A stretch of 64,000 nt of DNA from Sipunculus nudus (Eukaryota; Annelida; Sipuncula; Golfingiida; Sipunculidae). The notes beneath the pieces were generated by a model. That model searched no databases, was not told the DNA's origin, and saw only the letters and a program-made list of their open reading frames with translations. Where the stretch lies: positions 88,791,556 to 88,855,555 of the forward strand of contig CM049310.1 of NCBI GenBank assembly GCA_026874595.1, in the 5' to 3' direction. Positions 15,701-26,603 of the stretch are shown here, piece after piece (position 1 is the first letter of the stretch; each line of letters opens with the position of its first letter). The translations under genes and the position numbers were made by a program.

Positions 15701-17727
15701 CCTGATATTTCTTTTTGTCTCTACCTCCTGATATTTCTTTCTGTCTATACCCCCTGATATTTCTTTCTGTCTCTCCCACCTGTTATTTCTTTCTGTCTCT
15801 ATCTCCTGGTATATATTTTAGATTCTGCTTCCTAATATTTCTTTCTGTCTCTACCTCCTGATATTTCTTTCTGTCTCTCCCACCTAATATTTCTTTCTGT
15901 CTCTACCACCTGATATTTCTTTCTGTCTCTACCTCCTAATATTTCTTTCTGTCTCTACCATCTGATATTTCTTTCTGCCTCTACCCTCTGATATTTCTTT
16001 CCCTTTCTATCACCTGATATTTCTTTCTGTCTCTACCACCTGATATTTCTTTCTGTCTCTACCTCCTGATATTTCTTTCTGTCTCTACCACCTGATATTT
16101 CTTTCTGTCTCTACCATCTGATATTTCTTTCTGTCTCTACCACCTGATATTTCTTTCTGTCTCTACCTCCTGATATTTCTTTCCCTCTCTACCTTCTGAC
16201 ATTTCTTTCCCTCTCTACCCCTGATATTTCTTTCTGTCTCTACCTACTGATATTTCTTTCTGTCTATACCCCCTGATATTTCTTTCTGTCTCTCCCACCT
16301 GTTATTTCTTTCTGTCTCTATCTCCTGGTATATATTTTAGATTCTGCTTCCTAATATTTCTTTCTGTCTCTACCTCCTGATATTTCTTTCTGTCTCTCCC
16401 ACCTAATATTTCTTTTTGTCTCTACCACCTGATATTTCTTTCTGTCTCTCCCTCCTGATTTTTCTTTCTGTCTCTACCTCCTAATATTTCTTTCTGTCTC
16501 TACCCCTGATATTTCTTTCTGTCTCTACCTCCTAATATTTCTTTCTGCCTCTACCCTCTGATATTTCTTTCCCTTTCTACCACCTGATATTTCTTTCTGT
16601 CTCTACCACCTGATATTTCTTTTTGTCTCTACCCCCTGATATTTCTTTCCCTCTCTACCACCTGATATTTCTTTCTGTCTCTACCACCTGATATTTCTTT
16701 CCCTCTCTACCACCTGATATTTCTTTCTGTCTCTACCACCTGATATTTCTTTCCCTCTCTACCACCTGATATTTCTTTCTGTCTCTACCACCTGATATTT
16801 CTTTCCCTCTCTACCACCTGATATTTCTTTCTGACTTTACCTCCTGATATTTCTTTCCCTCTCTACCACCTGATATTTCTTTCTGTCTCTACCACCTGAT
16901 ATTTCTTTCTGACTTGACCTCCTTATATTTCTTTCCCTCTCTACCACCTGATATTTCTTTCTGTCTCTACCACCTGATATTTCTTTCCCTCTCTACCACC
17001 TGATATTTCTTTCTGTCTCTACCTCCTTATATTTCTTTCTGCCTCTACCCTCTGATATTTCTTTCCCTCTCTACCACCTGATATTTCTTCCTGTCTCTAC
17101 CACCTGATATTTCTTTCTGTCTCTACCACCTGATATATCTTTCTGCCTCTACCTCTTGATATTTCTTTCCCTTTCTACCACCTGATATTTCTTTCTGTCT
17201 CTACCTCCTGGTATTTCTTTATGTCTCTTCCTCCTGATATTTCTTTCCCTCTCTACCTCCTGATATTTCTTTCCCTCTCTACCCCTGATATTTCTTTCTG
17301 TCTCTACCACCTGATATTTCTTTCTGTCTATACCCCTGATATTTCTTTTTGTCTCTACCACCTGATATTTCTTTCCCTCTCTACCCCTGATATTTCTTTC
17401 TGTCTCTACCTCCTGGTATTTCTTTATGTCTCTTCCTCCTGATATTTCTTTCCCTCTCTACCTCCTGATATTTCTTTCCCTCTCTACCCCTGATATTTCT
17501 TTCTGTCTCTCCCACCTGATATTTCTTTCTGTCTATACCCCTGATATTTCTTTCTGTCTCTACCTTCTGACATTTCTTTCCCTCTCTACCCCTGATATTT
17601 CTTTCTGTCTCTACCTCCTGATATTTCTTTCTGTCTATACCCCCTGATATTTCTTTCTGTCTCTCCCACCTGTTATTTCTTTCTGTCTCTATCTCCTGGT
17701 ATATATTTTAGATTCTGCTTCCTAATA
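12742..17727. repeat. Higher-order tandem duplication, offset 3,057 bp
   Basis: Landmarks at 12,742, 13,261 and 14,632 recur at 15,799, 16,318 and 17,689, each exactly 3,057 bp later. The variant order between them is nearly the same in both copies, with scattered substitutions. Just after the last landmark pair the two sequences diverge, which marks the duplication edge. Confidence 0.87.
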
Positions 17728-19012
17728 TTTCTTTCTGTCTCTACCTCCTGATATTTCTTTCTGTCTCTCCCACCTAATATTTCTTTTTGTCTCTACCACC
17801 TGATATTTCTTTCTGTCTCTCCCTCCTGATTTTTCTTTCTGTCTCTACCTCCTAATATTTCTTTCTGTCTCTACCCCTGATATTTCTTTCTGTCTCTACC
17901 TCCTAATATTTTTTCTGCCTCTACCCTCTGATATTTCTTTCCCTCTCTACCACCTGATATTTCTTTCTGTCTCTACCACCTGATATTTCTTTCTGTCTCT
18001 ACCACCTGATATTTCTTTCTGTCTCTACCCCCTGATATTTCTTTCCCTCTCTACCACCTGATATTTCTTTCTGTCTCTACCACCTGATATTTCTTTCCCT
18101 CTCTACCACCTGATATTTCTTTCTGTCTCTACCTCCTTATATTTCTTTCCCTCTCTACCACCTGATATTTTTTTCTTTCTCTACCACCTGATATTTCTTT
18201 CCCTCTCTACCACCTGATATTTCTTTCTGTCTCTACCTCCTTATATTTCTTTCTGCCTCTAACCTCTGATATTTCTTTCCCTCTCTACCACCTGATATTT
18301 CTTTCTGTCTCTACCTCCTGGTATTTCTTTATGTCTCTACCACCTGATATTTCTTTCCCTCTCTACCTCCTGATATTTCTTTCCCTCTCTACCCCTGATA
18401 TTTCTTTCTGTCTCTACCACCTGATATTTCTTTCTGTCTCTACCCTCTGATATATCTTTCTGCCTCTACCTCTTGACATTTCTTTCCCTTTCTACCACCT
18501 GATATTTCTTTCTGTCTCTACCTCCTGGTATTTCTTTATGTCTCTTCCTCCTGATATTTCTTTCCCTCTCTACCTCCTGATATTTCTTTCCCTCTCTACC
18601 CCTGATATTTCTTTCTGTCTCTACCACCTGATATTTCTTTCTGTCTATACCCCCTGATATTTCTTTCTGTCTCTCCCAGCTGTTATTTCTTTCTGTCTCT
18701 ATCTCCTGGTACATAATTTAGATTCTGCTTCCTGATATTTTTCTCTGTCTCTACCTTCTGATATTTCTCTCTGTCTCTAACACCTAATATTTCTTTCTGT
18801 CTCTGCCACCTGATATTTCTTTCTGTCTCTACCACCTGATATTTCTTTCTGTCTCTCCCACCTAATATTTCCTTTTGTCTCTCCCACCTGATATTTCTTT
18901 CTGTCTCTCCCACCTGATATTTCTTTCTGTCTATACCACCTGATATTTCTTTCTGTCGATAGCTCCAGATATTTCTTTCTGTCTCTACCTTTTGACATCT
19001 CTCCACATCTAA

Positions 19013-19361
19013 AACTCCTGATCTCTCCGAAGTTTATCTAGTTTCCTTCCAGTAGCCTCTGTCAGCTTCATAATCAGCTTTGGGAAAAACAATTGCACCA
19101 TCTATAAAAAGCTATACAATATGGCACGCTTAATCAAATCTTCTCATACATTTTAGTTTTATTCTTCTAACCAGTGGAACATCCATGCTTCTCGCTTTGA
19201 ATACCTTTTGGATGTGAACGTTCTATGGACGTTCCATTGGTTATTCCTGTTTTTAAGACGTAAGCGTAGGGATAACATCACGAAACCAACCAACCTTAAA
19301 TAATGATACAAACGCACCAAGCTATACATTTACTGACACACACTATCACAACCCACCTGTG
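19013..19361. other. Array flank, no recognised feature
   Basis: Ordinary complexity returns here. I see no coding frame, tRNA-like box or repeat of note except a short inverted repeat GAACGTTC..GGACGTTCC near 19,217-19,237. Confidence 0.6.
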
Positions 19362-19561
19362 CAGGGGCGGATCCAGGATTTAGGAAAAGGGGGGTCCAAC
19401 CAAGGAGGACAAATGAAAACCGAACCTTTAAAAAAAAAGGTCCTCAGGTCTGAAAAAGGGGGGTATCAGGCGGCAAAATTTTGTCTGAAGCCCTTAAAAA
19501 AACGTTTATTCTGATGAAAACCCCCTGGACCCCCCCCCCCCCCCCCCGCGATCCGCTTCTG
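19362..19561 (+). mobile_element. 200-bp MITE with CAGGGGCGG terminus
   Basis: The segment begins CAGGGGCGGATCC and ends GATCCGCTTCTG, giving imperfect 12-bp terminal inverted repeats with two mismatches. The interior has G runs near the left and a long C run near the right. CAGNG-type termini resemble hAT-derived MITEs; no clear 8-bp target duplication is visible. A related terminus (GACGCCCCTG) lies at about 60,034-60,045. Confidence 0.6.
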
Positions 19562-19655
19562 CAGTGGTATGCGTTGTGGTAGAAATGCCTGTGGATAGCG
19601 ACAATGCACCGATGTATTTTATCGACGTTATAGCAGCTATAGTGTTATGCTTCTA

Positions 19656-19658
<3 letters not shown>

Positions 19659-19703
<45 letters not shown>
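19659..19703. repeat. (TA)n microsatellite
   Basis: Uninterrupted TA dinucleotides, about 45 bp. Confidence 0.95.
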
Positions 19704-19705
<2 letters not shown>

Positions 19706-19845
19706 TATTCCTATTACATGGTATTGTATCCAGTACATTCTTTCATAATTATAACTGTAAAATACATATTCCTTATAGCTTACATTTGCGGAAAGACAAT
19801 CATCAACATACCTCCAGACAAGGTTACCAATTACGACTAATTAGA

Positions 19846-19977
19846 GCTCTGCCTAACCGCTGTTAGCGGTGGTTTGTTATACGTTCTGCGTGGCTCTAAC
19901 TTATAACTGTAATAATAGCTATGTCTAACCGCTGTTATTAGTGGTATTGGCATACGTTCTGCGTGGCTCTAACTTAA
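19846..19977 (+). repeat. Tandem duplication, 72-bp unit
   Basis: Two adjacent copies share CTAACCGCTGTTA and ATACGTTCTGCGTGGCTC at a 72-bp offset (19,854 and 19,926). They are diverged, so this is not recent. Confidence 0.8.
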
Positions 19978-19978
19978 A

Positions 19979-20200
19979 GGGACCCAATCACCTTTCGGAC
20001 CTTTATAAACTAATGTTTATTCCTTGGAACTTTCATAAAAATAGGCCAGAAAACGTGTATATAATCGCTCACAAGCTGCTTGTTTTGTTTATATGAACGT
20101 GTTTATAATATTTTGGCGCCCGGCAAAATAAAACAAATTCAACAAGGGTCATCTGGCAGCAAATGAGATAAGCCAGAGCTTTGCAAATGTGACCTCTCTG
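19979..20200 (+). repeat. Dispersed repeat R1, copy 1
   Basis: This matches segments at 37,079-37,262, 43,287-43,500, and in inverse orientation 43,855-44,070 and 55,423-55,615. Shared blocks are TAGGCCAGAAAACG, a GCTTGTTTTGTTTAT stretch, and CAACAAGG(A/G)..TCTGGCAGCAA. No terminal repeats or coding frame are seen; family unknown. Confidence 0.65.
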
Positions 20201-21065
20201 CACCTGCATATATACAACCTACCATCTTAGGTTACATGTTTTCCCGTTTTTCAGCATTGCTGGGTTCACAAACATGTTGTTGATAACGTAGTTCATACAT
20301 CCTCCAGGAAGGCGTTACAAGAACTTTTCACAACCAAAATTGTTTATCAAAAGGTAGTTTAATAGGCAACTTTAATATTCGTAAACAGACCAATATTTAT
20401 ACCGGCACTTGAAGTATCAAATTAACTAAAGCATTTTAGTGAAGCATGATTTACTAACAATATCACAGTCTAACACTTACTTATTCTTATAACCCCTAGA
20501 AGTATAACCTTATATCTGACATAGGACGTCCGACGTGCGCCTGTATTAAAGTATTAAAAAAAATGCGATTTCCACAAGTGTTTTTGACATATTTGATAAG
20601 TTCATGGAAATAAGACAGGAATGTATATTGTCTCTGGGTAAAAATGTATCTGCTGAGAGAGATTTGAGAGCCATCAGATCTGTATTTTTCATGTAGATGC
20701 CGGAAGGACAATCATGCACGTGATCAACTGCAGATTATGGTAGTACGTATTACCTATATTGGCGGAAGGGTCAAATATGTACACTGAACCAATCGATGTG
20801 CTTTAAATTACAAGTTGATTCGCACACTATTACTGTCTCCGAAAGGGGCATACGCGTTCATCCCCGTTCGTGGGTGTGTGTGTTTCTATACAACAAAACT
20901 CATGTAATCATGAACGGAATCTGATGAAATGTGTAGGGAATTTCGGGAATGGGCCAGTGAAGATCGAGTAGAAATTGGTGTGGATCCGGAACATGATCCT
21001 GCTTCAGGAACGTCCTCAGGAATATTCACAAATGTATGTGCACTAATGCACGAATCAACCTGGGA
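20201..21065. other. No gene recognised
   Basis: Unique-looking sequence. A minus-strand open stretch at 20,496-20,711 has no family resemblance and no splice context, so it is not called as a gene. Confidence 0.5.
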
Positions 21066-21190
21066 CTAGGTTGGTTACGAATAAGTGAATGCAAACGCGA
21101 AAGCTTGCGTTCTTTCTAGTTATTTTACCAATAAAAGGTTTAAGTTGCAATTTCTCCTCTTTCTTTCTCTCTCTCTCCTTTCACTCCTTC
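21066..21190 (+). repeat. Dispersed repeat R4, copy 1
   Basis: GAATAAGTGAA, TTTACCAATAAAAGGTTTAA and a CTCCTCTTTCTTTCTCTCTC tract recur in the same order on the minus strand at 51,112-51,262. This marks a moderately diverged interspersed repeat. Confidence 0.65.
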
Positions 21191-21377
21191 TCACACACAC
21201 ACTCATGTCTCATGTCTTAGATTCTCGCTAAGTTAAACCTTTATCTCAGATTTTCAATTTTTTATTCACAGATGTGTCTCTTTTAAACTATTCGTTTCCG
21301 CATTTGCATGGTAATTAAAGAGACCCAGATCAGTCAATCAATCTCTCCGAGATCTAGATGTTCATTGACCAATGGGA

Positions 21378-22412
21378 CAGTAAAACCTCGGTTCAGCGAC
21401 CACCTCAAAATAACGTTCACTTGTTCGTTTTTTGTGTGCCTTATATAAGTGTTATAGTGTAAATCCACGCTGTAGTATAAGCGTTAGCTGTGACCGTTTA
21501 CCTTCGGGGGGAGACTCCAGTCGCTTGCCCAGGACATGGCGGCAGGTCGCGCACAGTACGGTTTTGCACTGTGCGCTGTGTATTGTATGGGGTTTGCTGT
21601 TGAACCAACTGCACTAGTGTACTGGTCATAAACAAAGGATACAGTGCGTGTGTTTGTTTGGATAAATGAGGTCCCTATAGTTTAAGTGTCTTTTAGCTAG
21701 TCTGGTTTATTTATATATCATTAGGTAGCCCGAACTGTACACCACACTCGTGTTGGTTATTTAAGGATTACGTATTGTAACATTTAAGCAATTAACGATG
21801 AAAGCACAATACGGTGAAATTATGCCCACTTACTCTACCTTCAATTTAGTTATATTAAATATTCCATTAATGCCTACTTTTTAACATCTAGTAAGATATG
21901 TGGTAGTGAATAGCACCGTTAAGTTAAAGTTATTCATACCTAAATTAGTTATTTTTTAGATAAGTTATTCGGGATTACAGACAGGACCGGAAACACAGAT
22001 TTTGCTAAACCGAGAACATAAAGCACATAAAGTTAGCCTCAGGTTATAGCTGCTTGGTTAAGGTTTTCAATCTGAAGATACACCCAGCAGACTGATTCGA
22101 GAGACAGAGAGCTTTAGATAGATAAGGGCCTAGCAATTTAGTCAACGTTGGTACCGTCGGAGTATTTTGAACTCAGGTCGTTATAATCAGAAGGCTTCAG
22201 GAATGGCAACTTGTAAAAATGGTTATCATAAGAATACAAGAATGATTCTACAGAACGGAGTTCTCCTTGAAATATTGTGAGTTCTGACAGTGACTTAGGC
22301 ATGTGCAAGTGCTTCCCCAATCGCACATCATATAAGTCCTCACTTAGACGTCCACCTCAAAATGCGGTTGTGTTTTAGAGGACCGTTAGTGGTCGTAAGA
22401 TCGAGGTTTAAC
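21378..22412 (+). mobile_element. Pogo/Tigger-like MITE split by an insertion
   Basis: The left part (21,378-21,449) starts CAGTAAAACCTCGGTTCAGC and continues CCACCTCAAAATAACG. The right part (22,330-22,412) ends ATCGAGGTTTAAC. Joined, they colinearly match uninterrupted copies at 36,394-36,556 and 50,591-50,763. CAGT-AAACCTCG termini resemble the pogo/Tigger group of mariner-type transposons; the element has no coding capacity. Confidence 0.7.
21450..22329. mobile_element. 880-bp insertion within the MITE, ATATAAG repeats
   Basis: Compared with the two intact MITE copies, about 880 bp interrupts the element. The interrupted motif ATATAAG is present at both junctions (21,443-21,449 and 22,330-22,336), as expected for a target-site duplication. 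The insert starts TGTTATAGTG and ends CGCACATC, with no obvious inverted termini. It holds no convincing coding frame; class unknown. Confidence 0.6.
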
Positions 22413-22686
22413 ATAATAGAATCAACTTTATTTTGTTAAGTCACGTGCAGTCTAAATATTTTTTTAAACCCTATACTTTAATACTTCTGTTACAACGATT
22501 TAGCAAACCGGAAGAACAATCATCAAGGCAACCTTTAAAAGAATATAATCACTCTACATGATAGGCCTAAAATCATTTGTGATGACGGAATACATAACTG
22601 GGAAAAAACATAACAGTATGAAGTACTCTCCCTTTAAATGGGGAGTACAGAGCTCGGGCAAAGTACTGACGCACTAGTCCAGAGCG
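22413..22686. other. No gene recognised
   Basis: Intergenic sequence with no coding signal, RNA-like boxes or clear repeat. Confidence 0.5.
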
Positions 22687-22777
22687 GGACTGCTCGGGGC
22701 CTGCTTATAATCTGATATTCTATGTTGTAACGGGGCAGCATAGACCATCAGATTATAAATAGGACCCGAACAGTCCA
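22687..22777. repeat. Imperfect hairpin inverted repeat
   Basis: Left arm GGGACTGCTCGGG..TATAATCTGAT (from 22,687) pairs with ATCAGATTATAA..CCCGAACAGTCC (to 22,777) around a short loop. The CTATG/CATAG bases near the loop also pair. It could be a MITE core. Confidence 0.7.
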
Positions 22778-23149
22778 GATATGGACTACGATCCTACATA
22801 TAAGACTACCTTGCTACTCCGACCACCAGACCTTACCTATGCTATATACTAGTATGCAAATTGCGGTAGCAGAACGGGGTATGCCGTTGCGAATGTGATA
22901 TAGAATCGCGTTGGGCATTTTCTTGGCGGGCGGTAAAACACTGCCATATGAGCCCGTTGACCTCCAACCCAGCTAAGCGCACTGGATCAGTAGGTCATAC
23001 ATATGGTAACCAGAGTCCATGGGCGCTATTTCGATCGGTCTGCAGATCCAATTCTCCACTAAGACTTCTATTTTTTCCGCATTTTGCATATCGCGGGCCC
23101 GGTAAACGATCTTACAGGTATGAGTACTACCGGGTAACCCCCCCCCCCC

Positions 23150-23265
23150 CCCAAGCAAACACTTCATGTGTAAGACACGTGTATCGTGTAGAGTTGGTGT
23201 ACCTTTACACGTGATTTGTTTCATGTACATTTCACGTGATAAACACGTAGTTGCTACATGAGATT
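23150..23265. repeat. CACGTG-rich degenerate repeat
   Basis: Several ACACGTG or CACGTG motifs lie here (GACACGTGT, TTACACGTGA, TTTCACGTGA, AACACGTAG). A similar cluster lies at 25,188-25,315, so it is likely a shared repeat and not a promoter. Confidence 0.55.
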
Positions 23266-23732
23266 ATAAACACGTTAAAAACATATGAAAATCACATATC
23301 CATAGCACCAGTGTCATGCTATCTAGTGGATAAATTCAAAATCAAAATCGGCCACATGAGATTTAATAATATATGGGAGATGTTTTTCCTCAACAATGTT
23401 AACCGATTGTGTCCGAGCCTTGAACCAAGAGTGGACATTCAAAACAATCAGCTCACCGTTCTAGCGTATGCATTTACAATAAGTAGCTTTTTCACTTGCT
23501 GAACAGGCCTACCAGCGGAAACAAGACGTTGATTTTGCGCTGATAAATAGTTTAAATTACGTTATTACGTTGAGCAACCATTGCTGGATCCAGGATTGAA
23601 AACGTTTAAAAAAAGATTCAACGGTTTATAAAATGTTAAGGGAAAAGGTTTATTAAAAACATTTATGGGACATTAAAAATATTCTGGAAACATTCTGAAA
23701 AGTTTTCGTCAATGTTGATAAATATGCACGTA

Positions 23733-23784
<52 letters not shown>

Positions 23785-23867
23785 ACTGGAGAAAAACAAC
23801 ACTAAAAATTCACAACAGTCTGTTTCACGGGATGCGACCCGATCATCAAGTGAATGTGGTTAGAATG

Positions 23868-23928
<61 letters not shown>

Positions 23929-24982
23929 AAACTCGAAGCTGAATGTACAGCTGTACCGGCTGACACTTCACAGTCTCAGTTGCTCACAGGCCCTCGGATC
24001 TGCTCAGACATAAACAATTAATCAGCACCCGCCAGCCCGGTTGCCAGCAAGGACACCGGGCCCAGTGCTCCATTCCCTGGGTCAACAGTATTAGGTTTCC
24101 ATGTAAGGCCCACACGCATGCGTAAACATTAAAGGATTTTAAATATACCACATTCAATTAAAGCCCTTTTCCATGGCGCGTGTTTTTTTTAGCATTATGC
24201 TCGCAACTTTTGTCTGGGAGGACCACGCGCAGCGTATAAATAAACGCTCACACTACATTCTGTACTGACGTTTCTATGTGGCGACTTTTTACCGCGCGGA
24301 AAAAGACCGCGCAGACAAAATCGCTAGGTGAAGCGATTTATTTTAGCGTGACTGCGCGGCTCTTATAGAGTTTGCTAGGGAATTCCTTGATGACGTCACA
24401 GACCATACAATGCATTAAATATATATATGCATTCAAATCCTAAATTGTCAAGCACAGGTATATAAAAACAAAAATAAACACACACATATATATATATAAA
24501 CATATAATTATATTTATAAATATATAAATAATATGCATACATTCTAAGGCTGTGTCCGTACTAACAAATAATCCGTATCGTGAATCGGTTTACTCTGTCC
24601 GCACTAAGCCACTAATCCACATCAGTTCGGTTTACTGTAGTCTTCTTGAAAGGTGGCCCATAAAACCTATATTGTTATGCATCCGATATATTTCACATAT
24701 TGCTAGCCAATTTCGGATACAAAAATGTGTGGTCGTACACCAAAAATATCGGAAGGCGGTTTTACACCGACTGCGTCCGAACGAATTTTACGTCCGAACG
24801 AACACCTAATCTGAACAATGATTTCCGAACGGAAATAAATAGAACTTTTCGTTCGCATCGGACAAAATTGGCTTCTTTTCACCTTAAACACAAACGATCT
24901 GGAACATTTTATAACCAGACTGGTTCATTTGTATGTTACTTATTTGATATATGACACTGTACAACAAAGAAGTTGTGTTCCG
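23266..24982. other. Intergenic, two (TA)n tracts, no gene
   Basis: (TA)n microsatellites occupy 23,737-23,781 and 23,872-23,925, and a looser AT-rich tract lies near 24,417-24,540. Nothing else is recognised; open stretches at 24,552-24,954 overlap on both strands without any family motif. Confidence 0.6.
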
Positions 24983-25180
24983 GCTTCTGTGGCTCAGGGG
25001 TAGAGCGCAGAGCTCAAAGCCGGGAGATCGTGAGTTCGAATTTCAGCCGAGCCGGTGAGATTTTTCACGGTCGACCCCTACCCAGGGTTGGTGCTCTGCA
25101 GGCCCAATGGGGAGACTGTACCCAACAGTCGGGTTTCACTCACAAACAAGTGCGCCTTTCGGGGATGAAAGCAAAGGAAA
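24983..25180 (+). mobile_element. tRNA-derived SINE, copy 1
   Basis: An RNA polymerase III box A-like block TGGCTCAGGGGTAGAGCG (24,990-25,007) is followed after tRNA-like spacing by a box B-like GAGTTCGAATTTC (25,032-25,044). The partly paired GGCTT/GAGCC ends also recall a tRNA. A non-tRNA body follows (TGGGGAGACTGTACCCAACAG) and is shared with 27,806-27,945. It is a degenerate tRNA-like head, not a functional tRNA gene. Confidence 0.75.
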
Positions 25181-25187
25181 TTTATGT

Positions 25188-25315
25188 ATTTTACACGTGT
25201 CCTTTACACGTGAAATTTATACGTGTTTAAACGTGCTTTCGACACGCCACTTCCACATGTTTTTTCACGTGTCCACTACAGGTGTTTCCTGGTAGCGAGA
25301 ATACGTGTTTTTACG
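25188..25315. repeat. CACGTG-rich tail after the SINE
   Basis: ACACGTGT, TACACGTGAAA, ATACGTGTTTAAACGTG, TTTCACGTGTCC and ATACGTGTTTTTACG occur within about 130 bp. Their phase is irregular, so this looks like a decayed simple array. Confidence 0.6.
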
Positions 25316-25477
25316 AGTTTGAATTTTTTAAGGCGCCAAAATAGAATTTTCCTTACACGAACCGCAGATCGATAAGTTCGCATATTTTTGTATACACGAC
25401 TGTCGGACTTGGAGAATCTCTTTTTACTTAAATTTTTATTATATTACTTGCTATAATAATAAAATATATAAGTATAT

Positions 25478-26189
25478 TATTCCCATGCAACTGTCCGTCC
25501 AGGATACAAGCTTGTCGAAATCTATCAGAACAGGTCCGCATCGTCTTTTTATACTCTATGTAGTCGCCCAGGCTCACCTCCTTTTAGCGTCTATGTCCGT
25601 AAGATTTCAATGCCGAGTTCGTCAGGAGTCACTTCCGGACCTCCTCGTAAGCTTTCATACCGAAAGGTCGGTACAATGAATTTTTAACCAGTTCAAAATT
25701 ACTGGCAAAATGCTCATACGAAACCATCGCTACCTGACCAGGATAGGCATCAGCGAGACGCAAGTATAAGTTTAAGATCTTCGTAGATTGTATGGCATAT
25801 GAGGGTTGCTTCCTTTGACACGTCATTTCCGGCAAATATGGAAACAAAGCTGAGGCCTCCCAGGGTTACATTCCGCGACGCTGCGATTGCCAGCAGAAGT
25901 CGAAGGTTATAGAGAACAAGAAGTTTAGGCAGTTTCTGGAGCAACAGCTCTGGGGTATCCAAAGTTGTCCAATTAAAGTGAATCATGGCATTATTGCATG
26001 CAATTTAGTTCTAATTATGATAAACACACGAAAGCTTGCTCTCAAAGATTATTTTCACAGTTCTTTTATTCCTCCAATGATCTTCCGTTATACTTAAGTT
26101 CATCACCTGGCTATCCACATTTTTCTTGTCTGTAAAGATATATATGACGTTCAGTCGTTTGGCCTAATACGGAATTATATCGACCGCAG
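25478..26189 (-). pseudogene. Copy B, exon 4 remnant
   Basis: Minus-strand sequence aligns with intact exon 4 from the codons around CSSRYNSVST to the stop. Two open segments remain: one with LLVLYNL and AIAASRNVTLGG (25,750-25,986) and one with RLADAYPGQVAMVSYEHFAS (25,629-25,847), in different frames. The 3'-phosphate-binding motif reads YNLRLLLAIAASR, where the intact gene has YNLRHPLAIAASR. A TGA replaces the Trp codon after EVRK. The final block (DYIEYK, CGPVL, FDKLV) is present but frame-broken. The first part of the exon and its acceptor are deleted. Confidence 0.92.
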
Positions 26190-26550
26190 TTGCGTATGCC
26201 CCCGCTCCCTACCGCTTTCCTTTCGTCTTTGAACCTTTTAGATATTTATATAGTACAAGTGAGATGTGCCAGGTTGTCAGTAATTATCAGTTTTCCACTA
26301 CATTAGGCCTGTTTATGTTATAAGACCTTATTCCATCCCTCGATGACGTAATAGTTCAGTGTGCGGGACAGTGATGGCTCCAAATCAGGTAATGTGCGGC
26401 GAACAAAACATGGTAAACACAGTTTTAATCTATTTAAACCTATCAACAATCCGCCTAAAATTATGTTATCACCAAGGATATTCTAAAATTGAGAGCCATT
26501 TTTTTAAATCTTTTATTCACATGCACGTTATACATTAGCCATGACAACAT

Positions 26551-26603
26551 GACACTCAGGCCTTAGGAAATATACTGACACTCAGGCCTTAGGAAATATA
26601 CTG
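26551..26603 (+). repeat. Perfect 26-bp tandem duplication
   Basis: GACACTCAGGCCTTAGGAAA followed by TATACT occurs twice in a row near the left end of the 4.2-kb insertion. Confidence 0.9.

Larger units (their letters stand above)
1..19012. repeat. 19-kb minisatellite array, 26-bp unit
   Basis: The whole stretch is head-to-tail copies of a 26-bp unit whose core is CCTGATATTTCTTTCTGTCT. Variants recur: a 25-bp form (CTACCCCTGA), a TTTCCCTCTCT form, CTCCTAATATT, CTCCCACCTAAT, CTTCTGACATT and CCTGGTATTTC. The plus strand is strongly pyrimidine-rich, with about two G per unit. It begins before the window and ends near 19,012, where units become more divergent. Open frames of 70-107 codons within it on both strands are by-products of a stop-poor unit and follow the repeat period; none looks like a gene. 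Confidence 0.98.

Noticed and set aside
406-19006. Repetitive open frames of 70-107 codons on both strands of the minisatellite
   Set aside because: Three 26-bp units equal 26 codons, so frames follow the repeat. The common unit gives a TAG in one register on the minus strand, and frames survive only where variants occur. No start context, splice sites or non-repeat coding sequence.
1-19012. CRISPR-like array
   Set aside because: The units are contiguous and near-identical with no unique spacers, and the window is animal DNA.
23712-23930. Tyr-Ile repeat frame
   Set aside because: Translation of (TA)n microsatellites. The same applies to frames at 29,454-29,747, 44,542-44,999, 46,052-46,387 and 52,536-52,778.
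24983-25060. Functional tRNA gene
   Set aside because: Box A and box B are present but the acceptor and anticodon stems pair poorly and a SINE body follows.
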